A DNA stretch of 64,000 nt, taken from contig NMRB01001154.1 of the NCBI GenBank assembly GCA_002633025.1, forward strand, positions 1-64,000. Direction: 5' to 3'. The position numbers were made by a program, and so were the translations under genes. The notes under the pieces are model-generated. The model saw only the letters and a program-made list of their open reading frames with translations, did not search any database and was not told the origin of the DNA. Positions 47,401 to 52,055 of this stretch are shown one piece after another (the first letter of the stretch is position 1; the number at the start of each line of letters is the position of its first letter). This DNA comes from Notospermus geniculatus (Eukaryota > Nemertea > Pilidiophora > Heteronemertea > Lineidae).

Positions 47401-49203
47401 AATCTCTCTACTAGAGATTGTGGATTCTTCTTTGGGCTCGCTCGTTGATAAATCTCTTTCCCTGGAAGTCTCTTCAGTGAAACCCACAGTTCCGGCTGTG
47501 ATTTTTTCTGTGCCGACCGTCAACTCTTTTGGGGTAACTGCATCATCAGTAGCGGTAACAGTAACAGATACTTCTCCCGTTTTGTCTGTTGTACCTTTGT
47601 CCTTGGACGTCGTTTCATCAGTAGCACCAATGATATCTGTAAATTCTGCAGTGGAAGCAGTACCTTCAGGTGTTGAAGATGGAACGCTTGATGTAGGACC
47701 GAAATCAACCTCTTCAGTAATGAACGTGCCTTCTGATTTTGTTGCCCGAGTGGAAACCACGTCTTCAATAATTCCCTCAGTTGTGGGCATAGCCTCTGCA
47801 AGCGAAGATGTATGGCTGTAGGGAGTAGATGTGGCTTCGGTAATTTTCTCTCCGATACGCGATGTACGGTCTGTTGAAATGGGGATTTCTTTACTTGTAG
47901 TCATCGTCTCTTCAACTTTGTCACCAGTAGACGTAGCCCCTACCGCGGTACCTGTCCGCTGTGTGCCCTCTGCACCTTTTTCACTTGTCTTAGTGGTTTC
48001 TTTGGTGACTGTCATGGTTTCTCCCGCAGTAACAGAGGTAGTGTCAGCGATGACAACTCCGGTATCAGGTGTGACTCCAGGTCTTCCTTCAGAGGTGGTC
48101 TTATCAGAAGAGACTGTGCTCTCTGCTGTTGGTGCAACCAACATAGAAGTTGTCACGGTTTTGGCAGAGCCTTTTTCGTTTCTGGATGATGAGTCCTCAT
48201 CTTTCTCTGTTTTGGCAGAACTTTCTTCGTCTTTGGATGACGATTTGTCAGTTGTCTCTGATTTGGCAGAGCTTTTGTCGTTTTTGGAAGATGACGTCTC
48301 AGTTGTCGGTGTTTTGGCAGCGGTTTCGTCGTCTCTGGGTGATGATTTGCCAGTTGTCTCTGATTTGGCAGAGCTTTTGTCGTTTTTGGAAGATGACGTC
48401 TCATCTTTCTCTGTTTTGGCAGAATTTTCTTCGTTTTTGGATGATGACTTCTCAGTTTTCTCTGATTTGCCAGAGTTTTCTTGGTTTCTGGATGACTTCT
48501 CATCTTTCTCTGTTTTGGCAGAGCCTTCTTCGTTTCTGGATGATGACGTCTCAGCTTTCTCTGAATTGGCAGAGCTTTTGTCGTTTTCAGATGATGACTT
48601 CTCAGCTGTCTCTGTTTTGGAAGAGCTTTTTTCGTTTCCGGATGATGACTTCTCTGCTACCGACTGTGAACCAGAGTTCGATTGTTTTGACGCTGTAGGC
48701 GTCATATTACTGACAGAATCCCCTGTTCGACGATTGTTCGTCTTTTCATTGACTTCCCTCCTTCTTCTCGTTTTATTGAATGACGTATAAGGCATAAATA
48801 TATCGCCCTTGCTGTAATCCGTCTTTTGTGCCTTCTCCGGAATACCCAAATAGATTTGCGACAGAGTAGAAAATGTTGTACCATTATTGTAGCCCATCGC
48901 ACTTTCCTCACTCTTCCAACGAAAATTACCTGTTTCAAACTCTGTTTTATTTCCTCCCTGGAACTTGCCCGAATCAGAAACGCTCGCATTGTTCCCAGAG
49001 ATTGTTTCTGCAGTGACTACAGAAAAGTACAAACATATCACAGCAAATATCACAGTAAAAATAGATTTCCTATCCCAGGAGATGTCAACGAGTTTGTTAT
49101 GACGTATTTCCAGTCGTTGGTAGGTTTTTATGCCATTTGCGCGTCTTCCAGATTTCTGGCAATTCATGCCAACTTTGTGTACCAGACATCTTCGAGCCTC
49201 CAT
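1..49203 (-). CDS. Giant SEA-domain mucin gene, 23 exons, 3' end off window
   Basis: Exons (minus order): 49203-41610, 40201-40098, 39656-39607, 39460-39333, 38936-30423, 30251-30148, 29689-29640, 29131-29004, 27647-25086, 24835-24732, 24297-24248, 22598-22471, 22100-14136, 13568-13465, 13064-13015, 12038-11905, 11757-11650, 11361-5197, 4614-4511, 3992-3943, 3784-3660, 3284-3177, 2445-<1. All junctions are GT-AG and phase-compatible, giving 36,874 coding bases or about 12,291 residues. The order is signal sequence, then mucin segments alternating with five SEA domains. Known MUC16-type mucins combine giant O-glycosylated tandem repeats with SEA modules and act as surface barrier or lubricating glycoproteins; that role is inferred here. 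Whether the missing C-terminus carries a membrane anchor is unknown. No transcript evidence is available, so extra small exons or alternative splicing cannot be excluded. Confidence 0.88.
180..1400 (-). repeat. 60-bp (20-aa) mucin minisatellite in exon 23
   Basis: Same family as in exons 13 and 18. At 1081-1260 three successive 60-bp units are identical except for the last few bases of the third. Confidence 0.92.
2446..3176 (-). other. Intron between exons 22 and 23
   Basis: 731 bp, AT-rich. No gene, RNA or recognisable repeat. Donor GTAAGT at 3176, acceptor TCTTTCAG at 2446-2448. A TTCCAG nearer 2470 is out of frame with the downstream repeat. Confidence 0.7.
3177..3284 (-). CDS. Exon 22: last SEA5 strand plus Thr linker
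   Basis: A 108-nt exon in phase 1-1: TFNIRYRIIFPTSPTTPE, EFSTAEMETTSTDEATTPG. Same length and phases as exon 17, with near-identical flanking splice signals. The preceding intron (3285-3659) holds a loose repetition of GCGAATCGGCCATTCACC and nothing else. Confidence 0.85.
3660..3784 (-). CDS. Exon 21: SEA domain 5, cleavage strand and helix
   Basis: A 125-nt exon in phase 2-1: (S)KGSTVYHLTFYKKTTD, VQGLIKEVETRAQTIRYE, GYPVDSKS. It has Gly-Ser followed by TVY, the closest of the five to the canonical GSVVV site. Donor GTGAGT, acceptor TTGCAG. Confidence 0.84.
3943..3992 (-). CDS. Exon 20: SEA domain 5, Cys micro-exon
   Basis: A 50-nt exon in phase 0-2 encoding VCPVFDPSRKCFVTDIR, with Cys at 2 and 11. 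Donor GTATGT. Confidence 0.82.
4070..4312. mobile_element. Fold-back element with CGACCCCAACCGGGGTC core
   Basis: Inverted arms (about 95 bp) contain GGAAGTCAACTTCCAAAATT, TCGACCCCAACCGGGGTCTT and TGGAGTTCCA motifs, with a loop near 4170-4212. It lies in the intron between exons 19 and 20. Just upstream, 3845-3895 repeats the loop sequence (GATGTTAACGATTT with flanks). Confidence 0.78.
4511..4614 (-). CDS. Exon 19: SEA domain 5, first part
   Basis: A 104-nt exon in phase 1-0: VVIQIDLKTDKPFDAKLSD, KSSPAWKDEATRFADK. Close to exon 14. Acceptor ATTCCAG, donor GTAAGT. Confidence 0.85.
4741..4922 (-). repeat. tRNA-derived SINE, copy a
   Basis: Read on the minus strand, it contains the A box TGGCCTAGTGG, a long variable-arm-like segment, and the B box GGTTGAGTCC. 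It resembles a class II (Leu/Ser-like) tRNA head. About 85-90% like copy b at 5013-5190. Confidence 0.75.
5013..5190 (-). repeat. tRNA-derived SINE, copy b
   Basis: On the minus strand it has A box TGGCCTAGTGG and a perfect B box, GGTTCGAATCT. Its 5' head lies about 6 bp downstream of the exon 18 splice donor at 5196. Same orientation as the gene and as copy a. Confidence 0.8.
5197..11361 (-). CDS. Exon 18: mucin segment 5 (6.2 kb exon)
   Basis: 6,165-nt phase 1-1 exon, residues about 9293-11347. It opens ESTVTSELPISPDALTAVTS, then consists almost entirely of the 20-residue VPVTTEAITTATSETTATSE-type repeat (about 95 units), and ends VETLAGEILLG with donor GTGAGTTTC. It is made of Thr, Ser, Glu, Ala, Val and Ile with regular Arg and no Cys. 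Because of the repeat its antisense strand is open over long stretches. Confidence 0.88.
5390..11100 (-). repeat. 60-bp (20-aa) mucin minisatellite in exon 18
   Basis: The array has a clear 60-bp period over about 5.7 kb, with alternating TSEV/TREIP variants. Units differ by scattered substitutions and 3n indels, so the frame is strictly maintained. Confidence 0.9.
11650..11757 (-). CDS. Exon 17: last SEA4 strand plus Thr linker
   Basis: A 108-nt exon in phase 1-1: TLNIRHDIISPTVPTTAKE, FSTAEMETTSTEQSTTPG. TLNIRHDII is the last SEA strand, which in SEA1-3 is encoded by the 5' end of the mucin exon. Flanked by TTTTCAG and GTAAGT. It is paralogous to exon 22, also 108 nt. Confidence 0.85.
11905..12038 (-). 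CDS. Exon 16: SEA domain 4, degenerate cleavage strand
   Basis: A 134-nt exon in phase 2-1: (S)ESSTVYHLALLKRVKRG, TDVHGLLKKIKTNAQTIRYE, GYSVDVS. The Gly of the Gly-Ser cleavage site is replaced by Ser (ESS instead of PGS/KGS), so this module should not self-cleave in the usual way (inference from the known SEA mechanism). Confidence 0.83.
12039..13014 (-). other. Intron between SEA4 exons 15 and 16
   Basis: 976 bp. It contains a probable TTAA-flanked element at 12675-12922. The stretch 12330-12460 is slightly GC-richer but unassigned. No gene is seen. Confidence 0.6.
12675..12922. mobile_element. Probable TTAA-flanked MITE
   Basis: TTAA at 12671-12674 and 12923-12926 bounds inverted termini AGATAACGTATCACG and CGTGATACATTATCT (one mismatch). 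There is no coding capacity. The short termini make this tentative. Confidence 0.5.
13015..13064 (-). CDS. Exon 15: SEA domain 4, Cys micro-exon
   Basis: A 50-nt exon in phase 0-2 encoding VCPVFRGFDKCTVIDIR. It keeps the Cys at positions 2 and 11 and lacks the third Cys of SEA1-3. Donor GTACGT. Confidence 0.82.
13465..13568 (-). CDS. Exon 14: SEA domain 4, first part
   Basis: A 104-nt exon in phase 1-0: VVVKVDLKIDKPFDKRLRD, KSSPAWKNEANRFEEK. It belongs to the SEA4/SEA5 subfamily, with PAW in place of TAF. Donor GTAAGT. Confidence 0.85.
13569..14135 (-). other. Intron before SEA4
   Basis: 567 bp. Dominated by the palindromic element at 13731-13943; nothing else is recognised. Confidence 0.6.
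13731..13943. mobile_element. Fold-back element with CGACCCC(AA)CCGGGGTC core
   Basis: Arms of about 100 bp, GGTAAAATAACAGGAGTCGT... and its complement ...CGACTCCTGTTATTTTACC, form a near-complete hairpin with a short central loop near 13836-13850. It contains CAAATTTTCGACCCCACCGG, the same core as the element at 4070-4312 and a partial copy at 59285-59330. Confidence 0.8.
14136..22100 (-). CDS. Exon 13: mucin segment 4 (8.0 kb exon)
   Basis: 7,965-nt phase 1-1 exon, residues about 6506-9160. It opens AFGLSYSVVKTTRAPVIHE (last strand of SEA3), followed by a unique Thr/Glu region, then about six copies of a 115-residue repeat (18830-20880), then a 20-residue repeat field (about 14230-17800) of the same type as exons 18 and 23. 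It ends TLAAETSLG with donor GTGAGCTTT. Ser/Thr-dominated and Cys-free, as expected of an O-glycosylated mucin domain. Confidence 0.88.
14230..17800 (-). repeat. 60-bp (20-aa) mucin minisatellite in exon 13
   Basis: The unit is approximately VPVTTEAITTATSETTATSE, or 60 bp, with some 57- and 63-bp variants. Dozens of copies occur. It is the same family as the arrays in exons 18 and 23, which points to a common origin of the segments after SEA3, SEA4 and SEA5. Confidence 0.88.
18830..20880 (-). repeat. 345-bp (115-aa) higher-order mucin repeat
   Basis: The landmark AACTTCAGCTGGAGTACT recurs near 18838, 19141, 19489, 19837, 20179 and 20525 (spacings about 303-348). The protein unit contains MDISTAKETTVEPTVATEV, STPIEEITSEPTTIEDIKT, DAIKTASTPAEVITTTEEIT and SSMPVTTGKTTTEPTTSSEE. 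Confidence 0.9.
22101..22470 (-). repeat. Duplicated intron block, paralogous to 27648-28004
   Basis: The intron between SEA3 and exon 13 matches the intron between SEA2 and exon 9 at roughly nine of ten bases by eye, over about 350 bp. The only large difference is the TA element in the latter. No gene is in it. Confidence 0.85.
22471..22598 (-). CDS. Exon 12: SEA domain 3, cleavage strand and helix
   Basis: A 128-nt exon in phase 2-1: (S)PGSTKYDLAMSYKTTN, VTKTLAKVQDSGENIKSYG, HTADTSG. The PGS dipeptide is kept. It differs from exon 8 at only a few residues. The intron before it contains the 1.3-kb insertion at 22643-23979. Confidence 0.85.
22643..23979. mobile_element. hAT-like element with long internal inverted repeat
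   Basis: Short termini GGGACACACC and GGGTGTCCCC are flanked by a duplicated ACTGTGAC(G) at 22635-22643 and 23980-23988, an 8-9-bp duplication. Inside, 22652-22870 and about 23530-23768 are a near-perfect long inverted repeat. The right end also carries a TTGGCTCTTAAATTAGG minisatellite. The paralogous SEA2 intron lacks the element and has one copy of the target. No transposase frame is seen; the short open frames in the two arms are mirror images of each other. Confidence 0.75.
23785..23962. repeat. TTGGCTCTTAAATTAGG minisatellite
   Basis: Tandem 17-18-bp units TTGGCTCTTAAATTAGGT degrade rightwards into TTGGCTC(T) units of 7-9 bp. It lies between the internal inverted repeat and the right terminus of the hAT-like element. 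It is non-coding. Confidence 0.85.
24248..24297 (-). CDS. Exon 11: SEA domain 3, Cys micro-exon
   Basis: A 50-nt exon in phase 0-2 encoding MCPKFRGSKKCKCTDIR, as in exon 7. Donor GTATGT, acceptor TTTCAG. Confidence 0.85.
24732..24835 (-). CDS. Exon 10: SEA domain 3, first part
   Basis: A 104-nt exon in phase 1-0. The protein is the same as exon 6 (VKVKVGVVINKPF...FENA). Acceptor TTTTCAG, donor GTAGGT. Confidence 0.85.
25086..27647 (-). CDS. Exon 9: mucin segment 3 (chimeric)
   Basis: 2,562-nt phase 1-1 exon. It opens AFGLSYSVVKTTRAPVIHE; AFGLSYSVV completes SEA2. The first 220 or so residues (27647 down to about 26986) are nearly identical to the start of exon 13. From about 26985 to the end it switches abruptly to the 79-residue repeat found at the 3' end of exon 5, and it ends TTTTADEAVLG like exon 5. 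It therefore looks like a recombinant of two other mucin exons. Donor GTGAGTTTC. Confidence 0.88.
25300..26985 (-). repeat. 237-bp (79-aa) mucin repeat, exon 9 copy
   Basis: About seven copies of the ERVSADIAATPEVTTAEPTT...FVPTEAT unit at 237-bp spacing (for example around 25721, 25958 and 26195). The copies are very similar to each other and to the exon 5 array, indicating recent homogenisation or duplication. Confidence 0.9.
28007..28982. mobile_element. TA-flanked DNA element, 976 bp, with internal tRNA-like sequence
   Basis: Terminal inverted repeats CACTGTAAATC...GATTTACAGTG are flanked by TA at 28005-28006 and 28983-28984. The paralogous intron near 22447-22456 reads CCTATAAGAC with a single TA, the exact empty site. 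The family is Tc1/mariner-like or another TA-targeting superfamily. AAACACG/CGTTTAG motifs are scattered inside; no transposase frame is seen. Confidence 0.85.
28680..28755 (+). repeat. tRNA-derived (SINE-like) sequence inside the TA element
   Basis: TGGCGTAGTGG is a perfect pol III A box (TRGCNNAGYGG). GGATCGAATCT, about 50 bases on, is a two-mismatch B box. It starts GCCCCAGTGGCG. It does not form a full cloverleaf with a clear anticodon arm, so a SINE head is likelier than a tRNA gene. Confidence 0.55.
29004..29131 (-). CDS. Exon 8: SEA domain 2, cleavage strand and helix
   Basis: A 128-nt exon in phase 2-1: (S)PGSTKYDLDLSYKTTN, VTKTLEKVQDSGKNIKSYG, HKADTSG. It keeps the PGS cleavage dipeptide but has a Lys in the strand position that is normally hydrophobic. 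Donor GTAAGC. Confidence 0.85.
29160..29365. mobile_element. TTAA-flanked MITE (piggyBac-like)
   Basis: TTAA at 29156-29159 and again at 29366-29369 flanks a 206-bp element. Its inverted repeats exceed 45 bp and begin GGGTTATGAAAAGTGACTCG. TTAA target duplication with a GGG/CCC terminus is the piggyBac signature. The paralogous intron at 22623-22626 has a single TTAA and no element, so it is the empty site. No coding capacity. Confidence 0.85.
29370..30147 (-). other. SEA2 introns, paralogous to SEA3 introns
   Basis: Intron sequence 29370-29639 and 29690-30147 aligns almost base for base with 23989-24247 and 24298-24731 in SEA3. This is direct evidence of a recent tandem duplication. No gene is seen in it. 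Confidence 0.8.
29640..29689 (-). CDS. Exon 7: SEA domain 2, Cys micro-exon
   Basis: A 50-nt exon in phase 0-2 encoding MCPKFRGSKKCKCTDIR, identical in protein to exon 11. Acceptor TTTCAG, donor GTATGT. Confidence 0.85.
30148..30251 (-). CDS. Exon 6: SEA domain 2, first part
   Basis: A 104-nt exon in phase 1-0: VKVKVGVVINKPF, NPKWKDKSSTAF, KDEAAKFENA. The protein is identical to exon 10 (SEA3) and close to exon 2 (SEA1). Acceptor TTTCCAG, donor GTAGGT. Confidence 0.85.
30423..38936 (-). CDS. Exon 5: mucin segment 2 (8.5 kb exon)
   Basis: 8,514-nt phase 1-1 exon, residues about 2626-5463. It opens with GFKLSHSIEQPKAAAS; the FKLSHSI part completes the last beta strand of SEA1. The rest is Thr/Ser/Glu/Val-rich and Cys-free: about 20 copies of an 88-residue repeat, a less regular stretch at 31910-33300, and five to six copies of a 79-residue repeat at the 3' end. 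It ends TTTTTADDVVLG with donor GTGAGTTTC. An uninterrupted coding exon of this size is exceptional, although giant mucin exons are known in animal mucins. Confidence 0.88.
30650..31910 (-). repeat. 237-bp (79-aa) mucin repeat, exon 5 copy
   Basis: The unit contains ERVSADIAATPEVTTAEPTT, HTDAVSDVVSTT, TPTEEVTPRISKITEVTTAQ and HTDGVSIEAST. Spacing is exactly 237 bp between successive copies (for example around 30806, 31043 and 31280). The same family fills the 3' part of exon 9. Confidence 0.9.
33050..38690 (-). repeat. 264-bp (88-aa) higher-order mucin repeat
   Basis: The unit runs from TEVTTSGPTMHTDIVSEEVS through VPQVATEQVTTEIRETTELK to TTQTDAVFPEVSTTAEES and VAPTAATEGVTAKISEI. About 20 copies recur at roughly 264-bp spacing, with some shortened units. 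Each unit is itself built of about four 20-24-residue sub-units. Confidence 0.85.
39333..39460 (-). CDS. Exon 4: SEA domain 1, cleavage strand and helix
   Basis: A 128-nt exon in phase 2-1. It begins (R)PGSTIYDLALIFKTTN, which aligns with the R-PGS-hydrophobic strand of MUC1-type SEA domains, where autoproteolysis occurs between Gly and Ser. It continues through LAKTLTAVQGHGQDIKSYG to ADSSG. Here VVV of the canonical GSVVV is replaced by TIY, so self-cleavage is possible but not certain. Confidence 0.85.
39607..39656 (-). CDS. Exon 3: SEA domain 1, Cys-containing micro-exon
   Basis: A 50-nt micro-exon in phase 0-2 encoding ICPKFKGADQCICTDIR across the junction. All five SEA modules have an exon of exactly this size with a Cys at position 2 and another at 11. 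The paired cysteines suggest a disulphide in the SEA fold (inference), in a protein otherwise almost free of Cys. Confidence 0.85.
40098..40201 (-). CDS. Exon 2: SEA domain 1, first part
   Basis: Encodes 35 residues (2532-2566) in phase 1-0: VKIKVGVTINRPF, then KEEWKDKSSTAF, then KDEAKKFETA. This is the first beta strand and helix 1 of a SEA domain; the F..EW.D.SS.AF..E...F spacing is diagnostic. Acceptor TTTCCAG, donor GTACGT. Confidence 0.85.
40202..41609 (-). other. Intron 1
   Basis: 1,408-bp intron with donor GTAAGT and acceptor TTTCCAG. Its donor-side third is the Tc1/mariner-like inverted-repeat element at 41068-41544. The rest (40202-41067) shows no gene or recognisable repeat. Confidence 0.8.
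41068..41544. mobile_element. Tc1/mariner-like non-autonomous element
   Basis: Terminal inverted repeats of about 29 bp begin CAGCTCTGGAAAAAAATTAT and end in its complement (ATATTTTTTTCTAGAGCTG). TA lies on the left flank and CA on the right, consistent with a decayed TA target duplication. The 477 bp contain no transposase reading frame. It lies in intron 1, about 65 bp from the exon 1 donor. Confidence 0.75.
41610..49203 (-). CDS. Exon 1: start, signal sequence, polybasic site, mucin repeats
   Basis: This 7,594-nt exon encodes residues 1-2531. The ATG at 49203 is chosen because in-frame TAA, TCA, TAA, TGA codons sit directly upstream; Met14 is an alternative start. A basic N-region of about 47 residues precedes a hydrophobic stretch at about 48-63 and a VTA|E signal-peptidase-like site near residue 65; a type II signal anchor is the alternative. 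Residues 66-150 contain several N-glycosylation sequons (NAS, NKT, NGT, NKT) and end in RRRR-E at 146-150, a furin-type site. Residues of roughly 185-355 are a Lys/Ser/Glu repeat, then Thr-rich sequence, then about 40 copies of a 42-residue mucin repeat. The donor is ACTG|GTAAGT at 41609, phase 1. A TATTTATT box near 49265-49272 could be a TATA element, or the TTATTCCAG just after it a 5'UTR splice acceptor. Confidence 0.88.
41900..47320 (-). repeat. 126-bp (42-aa) mucin tandem repeat
   Basis: The unit reads approximately TSEGTTQEDRFTSEE, then IKTETTSFSEVTSHPI, then SSTETLADTSV. Roughly 40 degenerate copies, each mostly Ser, Thr and Glu with no Cys. Unit length varies by small in-frame indels, for example in the SFSEVTETTSLTEVTS variants at about 44500-45150. 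The composition is typical of mucin-type O-glycosylated segments. Confidence 0.85.
48130..48660 (-). repeat. Lys/Ser/Glu-rich degenerate repeat in exon 1
   Basis: Coding repeat of about 16-19 residues with cores such as SSSKNDKSSAKSE and SSSKNEENSAKTEKDE. It is highly charged, with many Ser but few Thr or Pro, so it is unlike the neutral-to-acidic Thr-rich repeats that follow. It lies just after the polybasic RRRR site, so it would be near the new N-terminus if that site is cleaved. Confidence 0.8.
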
Positions 49204-49315
49204 TCATTATGATTATTCGACCACTGTTGGTGATCACGATCAGGATTAACGGCTGGAATAATTAAAATAAATAGGGTGTATCAGACAGTAGCTGACTCCA
49301 TAAATTAGCTAACCA

Positions 49316-49451
49316 GGGCCCAGTTTCACAAAGAATCTTAAGTCTAAAGTTTGACTTAAGTCATCATGTGACCAGGTTTCAGCAAATCAGATGGCTTCAT
49401 TTCAGACTTAAGTTTTTTCTTAGACTTAAGATTCTTTGTGCAACTGGGCCC
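49316..49451. mobile_element. MITE, GGGCCCAGTTTCACAAAG type
   Basis: A 136-bp element with about 32-bp inverted termini: GGGCCCAGTTTCACAAAGAA and its complement, followed by TCTTAAGTCTAA. It lies about 110 bp upstream of the mucin start codon, so it could sit in or near the promoter. Confidence 0.8.
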
Positions 49452-49833
49452 AGTGGATGTTTGCAATTGCATAATATCAAACATAGATAAGAGAGATCCA
49501 AGAACAAGCCGAGACTGCATGCCGAATGAGATAGCATTTGCCAGCGTGCACACAGAAAGATATTTATCTCCACTTGAGAATGAGATAAAAGTCACTTGAA
49601 CACTTGTCCATAAAAGAAGTTACTTTTGGATCTCGAGTTGAGATCTTTGAAACTCGGTAAAAATAACTGATATCTCAAGTAGACATACGACTGTCTCCAG
49701 TCAAATTTCCTGGATGACATATTGTGCTCTTATCTGGAGACAACGAAATGTCACTGTGAGTACTCATAATATTATTTAGAGAAATCAAAAATAGATAAGA
49801 GAGGATCTATTTTTGATAATATCTATACATGTA

Positions 49834-49920
49834 TTGCTCATCATTTTGACCTGTTTTTTCCTCTCCTGCATGCTTTCCCATGGAGAAGAGCAAAAAGCAG
49901 GTCAAAATCATTAGCAATCA
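49834..49920. repeat. Hairpin, about 26-bp arms
   Basis: ATTGCTCATCATTTTGACCT... pairs with ...CAGGTCAAAATCATTAGCAAT. Function unknown; probably a small fold-back element. Confidence 0.55.
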
Positions 49921-50355
49921 AAATATTATGCAAATACAAGCACCCACTGGTCGGCTTATATATGGGGTCAGGTACTGTCTGGTTCACCCTACGATATTCA
50001 GGACAATGCACAGTGTTTCAAAAGTCAAGAAGTTAGATTCGAGACTTTATGTTTACCAGTAGAATATGCAAAATTAATGATTGAGCAGATATAAATGACC
50101 TAAATGCCGAAACATCACCTTCCGAACGCAAGTGGTACAGTTGTGGTTAATAAAGAATATTCGCAAATAATTTTTCTGGGATGGAGAATGATAATGATCA
50201 TCAATATTCGTTGATAGGCCATTCGTGTATGTTTTTTGGCTAGCTTTGAACATGAAACGTTTTACGGTTTTGATTATTAATTTGGGCAGGTTCAAAAATC
50301 AAAACTACTGCTACTGTCTTTGCATCCTATGTATATAAGTATGATCAAAAATAGA

Positions 50356-50737
50356 TACTCTAGTTTCGTTCTTCTAAGGTTACTTCAGATATTTATGCTG
50401 TAGTTCTAGGCCTAGCCCACAATATAGACCATACACAGAATTTATTGATTCTATTCAACATAATGACCAATGAGTGAGTCTTGCGTTACTTGCACTGGGC
50501 CGCGAAGACTGCTTTGTTGGCAGGCACTATTAAAAGAGTGTCTGTTACAATCACTATTCCCTTATGAAGATAATGATGTCAGTAATCTGTGGTCGGATAA
50601 ATTACTCTTCAATAGCCCTTTCCCTCCTCGCCTGTCAGTCACATTGAACAGCTCTTTATTTTGTCATGCATATTCAATAGGGTAGGCGGTCATATGGGTT
50701 TTCACTGAAGTAACCTTAGAAGAACGAAACTAGAGTA
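50356..50737. mobile_element. Inverted-repeat element, TACTCTAGTTTCGTTC termini
   Basis: About 34-bp perfect or near-perfect inverted termini, TACTCTAGTTTCGTTCTTCT and its complement, bound about 382 bp with no transposase frame. Confidence 0.78.
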
Positions 50738-51690
50738 TTTTTGGTATGATACATTTGTCAACTTAATGATTTTTCGAGAAGCTTATTGAAAAGCAAATTT
50801 ATTATTTTAGTTTGACAATATCGCAAAATGTCGAACTTTCGATATACCTTTGAATGTTTGATATACTTTGATTTTTTCTAAAACTAGTTTCAAAGTAAAG
50901 TCATTTTATATTTGTGGATAGACGAAGACTGTAGCTGCATTTGCTAGCATACTGTGCTGAAATAAACTTTACGGTAAAGGTGCTTGAGACAGCTATGTTT
51001 AGGTTTGTTTCTATTGGATACCACGTTTTCATTGTCTGGACGTAATGAGATTACTGGTTTAGGTACACAATGCTTTCAACATTCCGACCAGGTTGTTCAC
51101 GAAACGTTTGAAATAATCAATTGAAAATCCAAAAGTGTTTTGTGTGTTTCCACGTACATGAAATCTGTTACCTTTATTAACACAAATATTTTTTTAACAA
51201 AAAATATTGGGTTACTGACCTGTTTTCCAGTAGAGAAATACTGTTGGATGTACTTACGGTATCAACTGTATGGTTTGAAACAAGTCGAATCATTTACTTT
51301 TTGAATTATGTTTCAGCGCCTAGATGTATCTCAGTCACTAAACTATGAAGTCAAAATAATGAGGCAGTTACGACATGGCCATGCATTATTAAAATCATTT
51401 CCCCCCCAAAAATCATTGTAAATATCTTGTAAGAAGAACTGAGTTCTTCTAAGTGCTGTTTTCCAAAGCTGAGTTTTACATTTCCACTTATTTCGTGTAG
51501 GTTCTGTCCATAATATGCACTCTTTCTCCCATCTATGCCCGGAAAACAGTACTAGTATGCATAATGCATATATTGTTATACGTGTTTAAAGATTGGGCCA
51601 GGGATTTTCGACTTCCCACAAACTTTACAACATATACAAAGTTTGTTTACATGTAATTTGCGTTGTTTGGATATTCGTTCAATCTTAGAC

Positions 51691-51824
51691 AGGGCCGTAT
51701 TTAATTAGGGGGTAGGGGGCCAGCTGCCCCCCAGAGCCAACCAAAAATCGTGGTTTTCATGCGGGTTTGGGGCAAAAANCCCCCCCCCCCCCCCGCCCAG
51801 GAGCAAAAAGTTAAATACGGCCCT
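51691..51824. mobile_element. MITE, AGGGCCGTATTTAA family, copy 1
   Basis: Termini AGGGCCGTATTTAA and TTAAATACGGCCCT enclose G-runs and C-runs and a CATGCGG...GGGGCAAAAA body. It contains an unresolved base at 51779 beside a poly-C tract. Confidence 0.8.
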
Positions 51825-51849
51825 AGAATCTATCATGTACATTAGCCTT

Positions 51850-52055
51850 TTTACATTAGAATTTTCTTAAATGATTCGTATTGATAGCAAGGTTTTTCTT
51901 ATAAGATTCGTGTAAGAAGAATCTTAAAACGCTTACTAAGATTTTCTTGCCATATCTTTTAAGAGAAATCTTACTAAACAAAAAATTATAAGAATTTTTC
52001 TTACAAGAAAAAGTGTTATTAATAAAAATCTTATACGAATCTTATAAGAAAAAAA
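51850..52055. repeat. Fold-back, CTTATAAGATTCGT arms
   Basis: TTTCTTATAAGATTCGTGTA near 51895 pairs with ATACGAATCTTATAAGAAA near 52030. AT-rich and without coding potential. Confidence 0.5.

Noticed and set aside
5197-49203. Five separate intronless mucin genes
   Set aside because: Each large exon begins after an AG acceptor and ends at a GT donor in phase 1, and GTG-initiated starts are implausible. SEA exons between them splice in frame.
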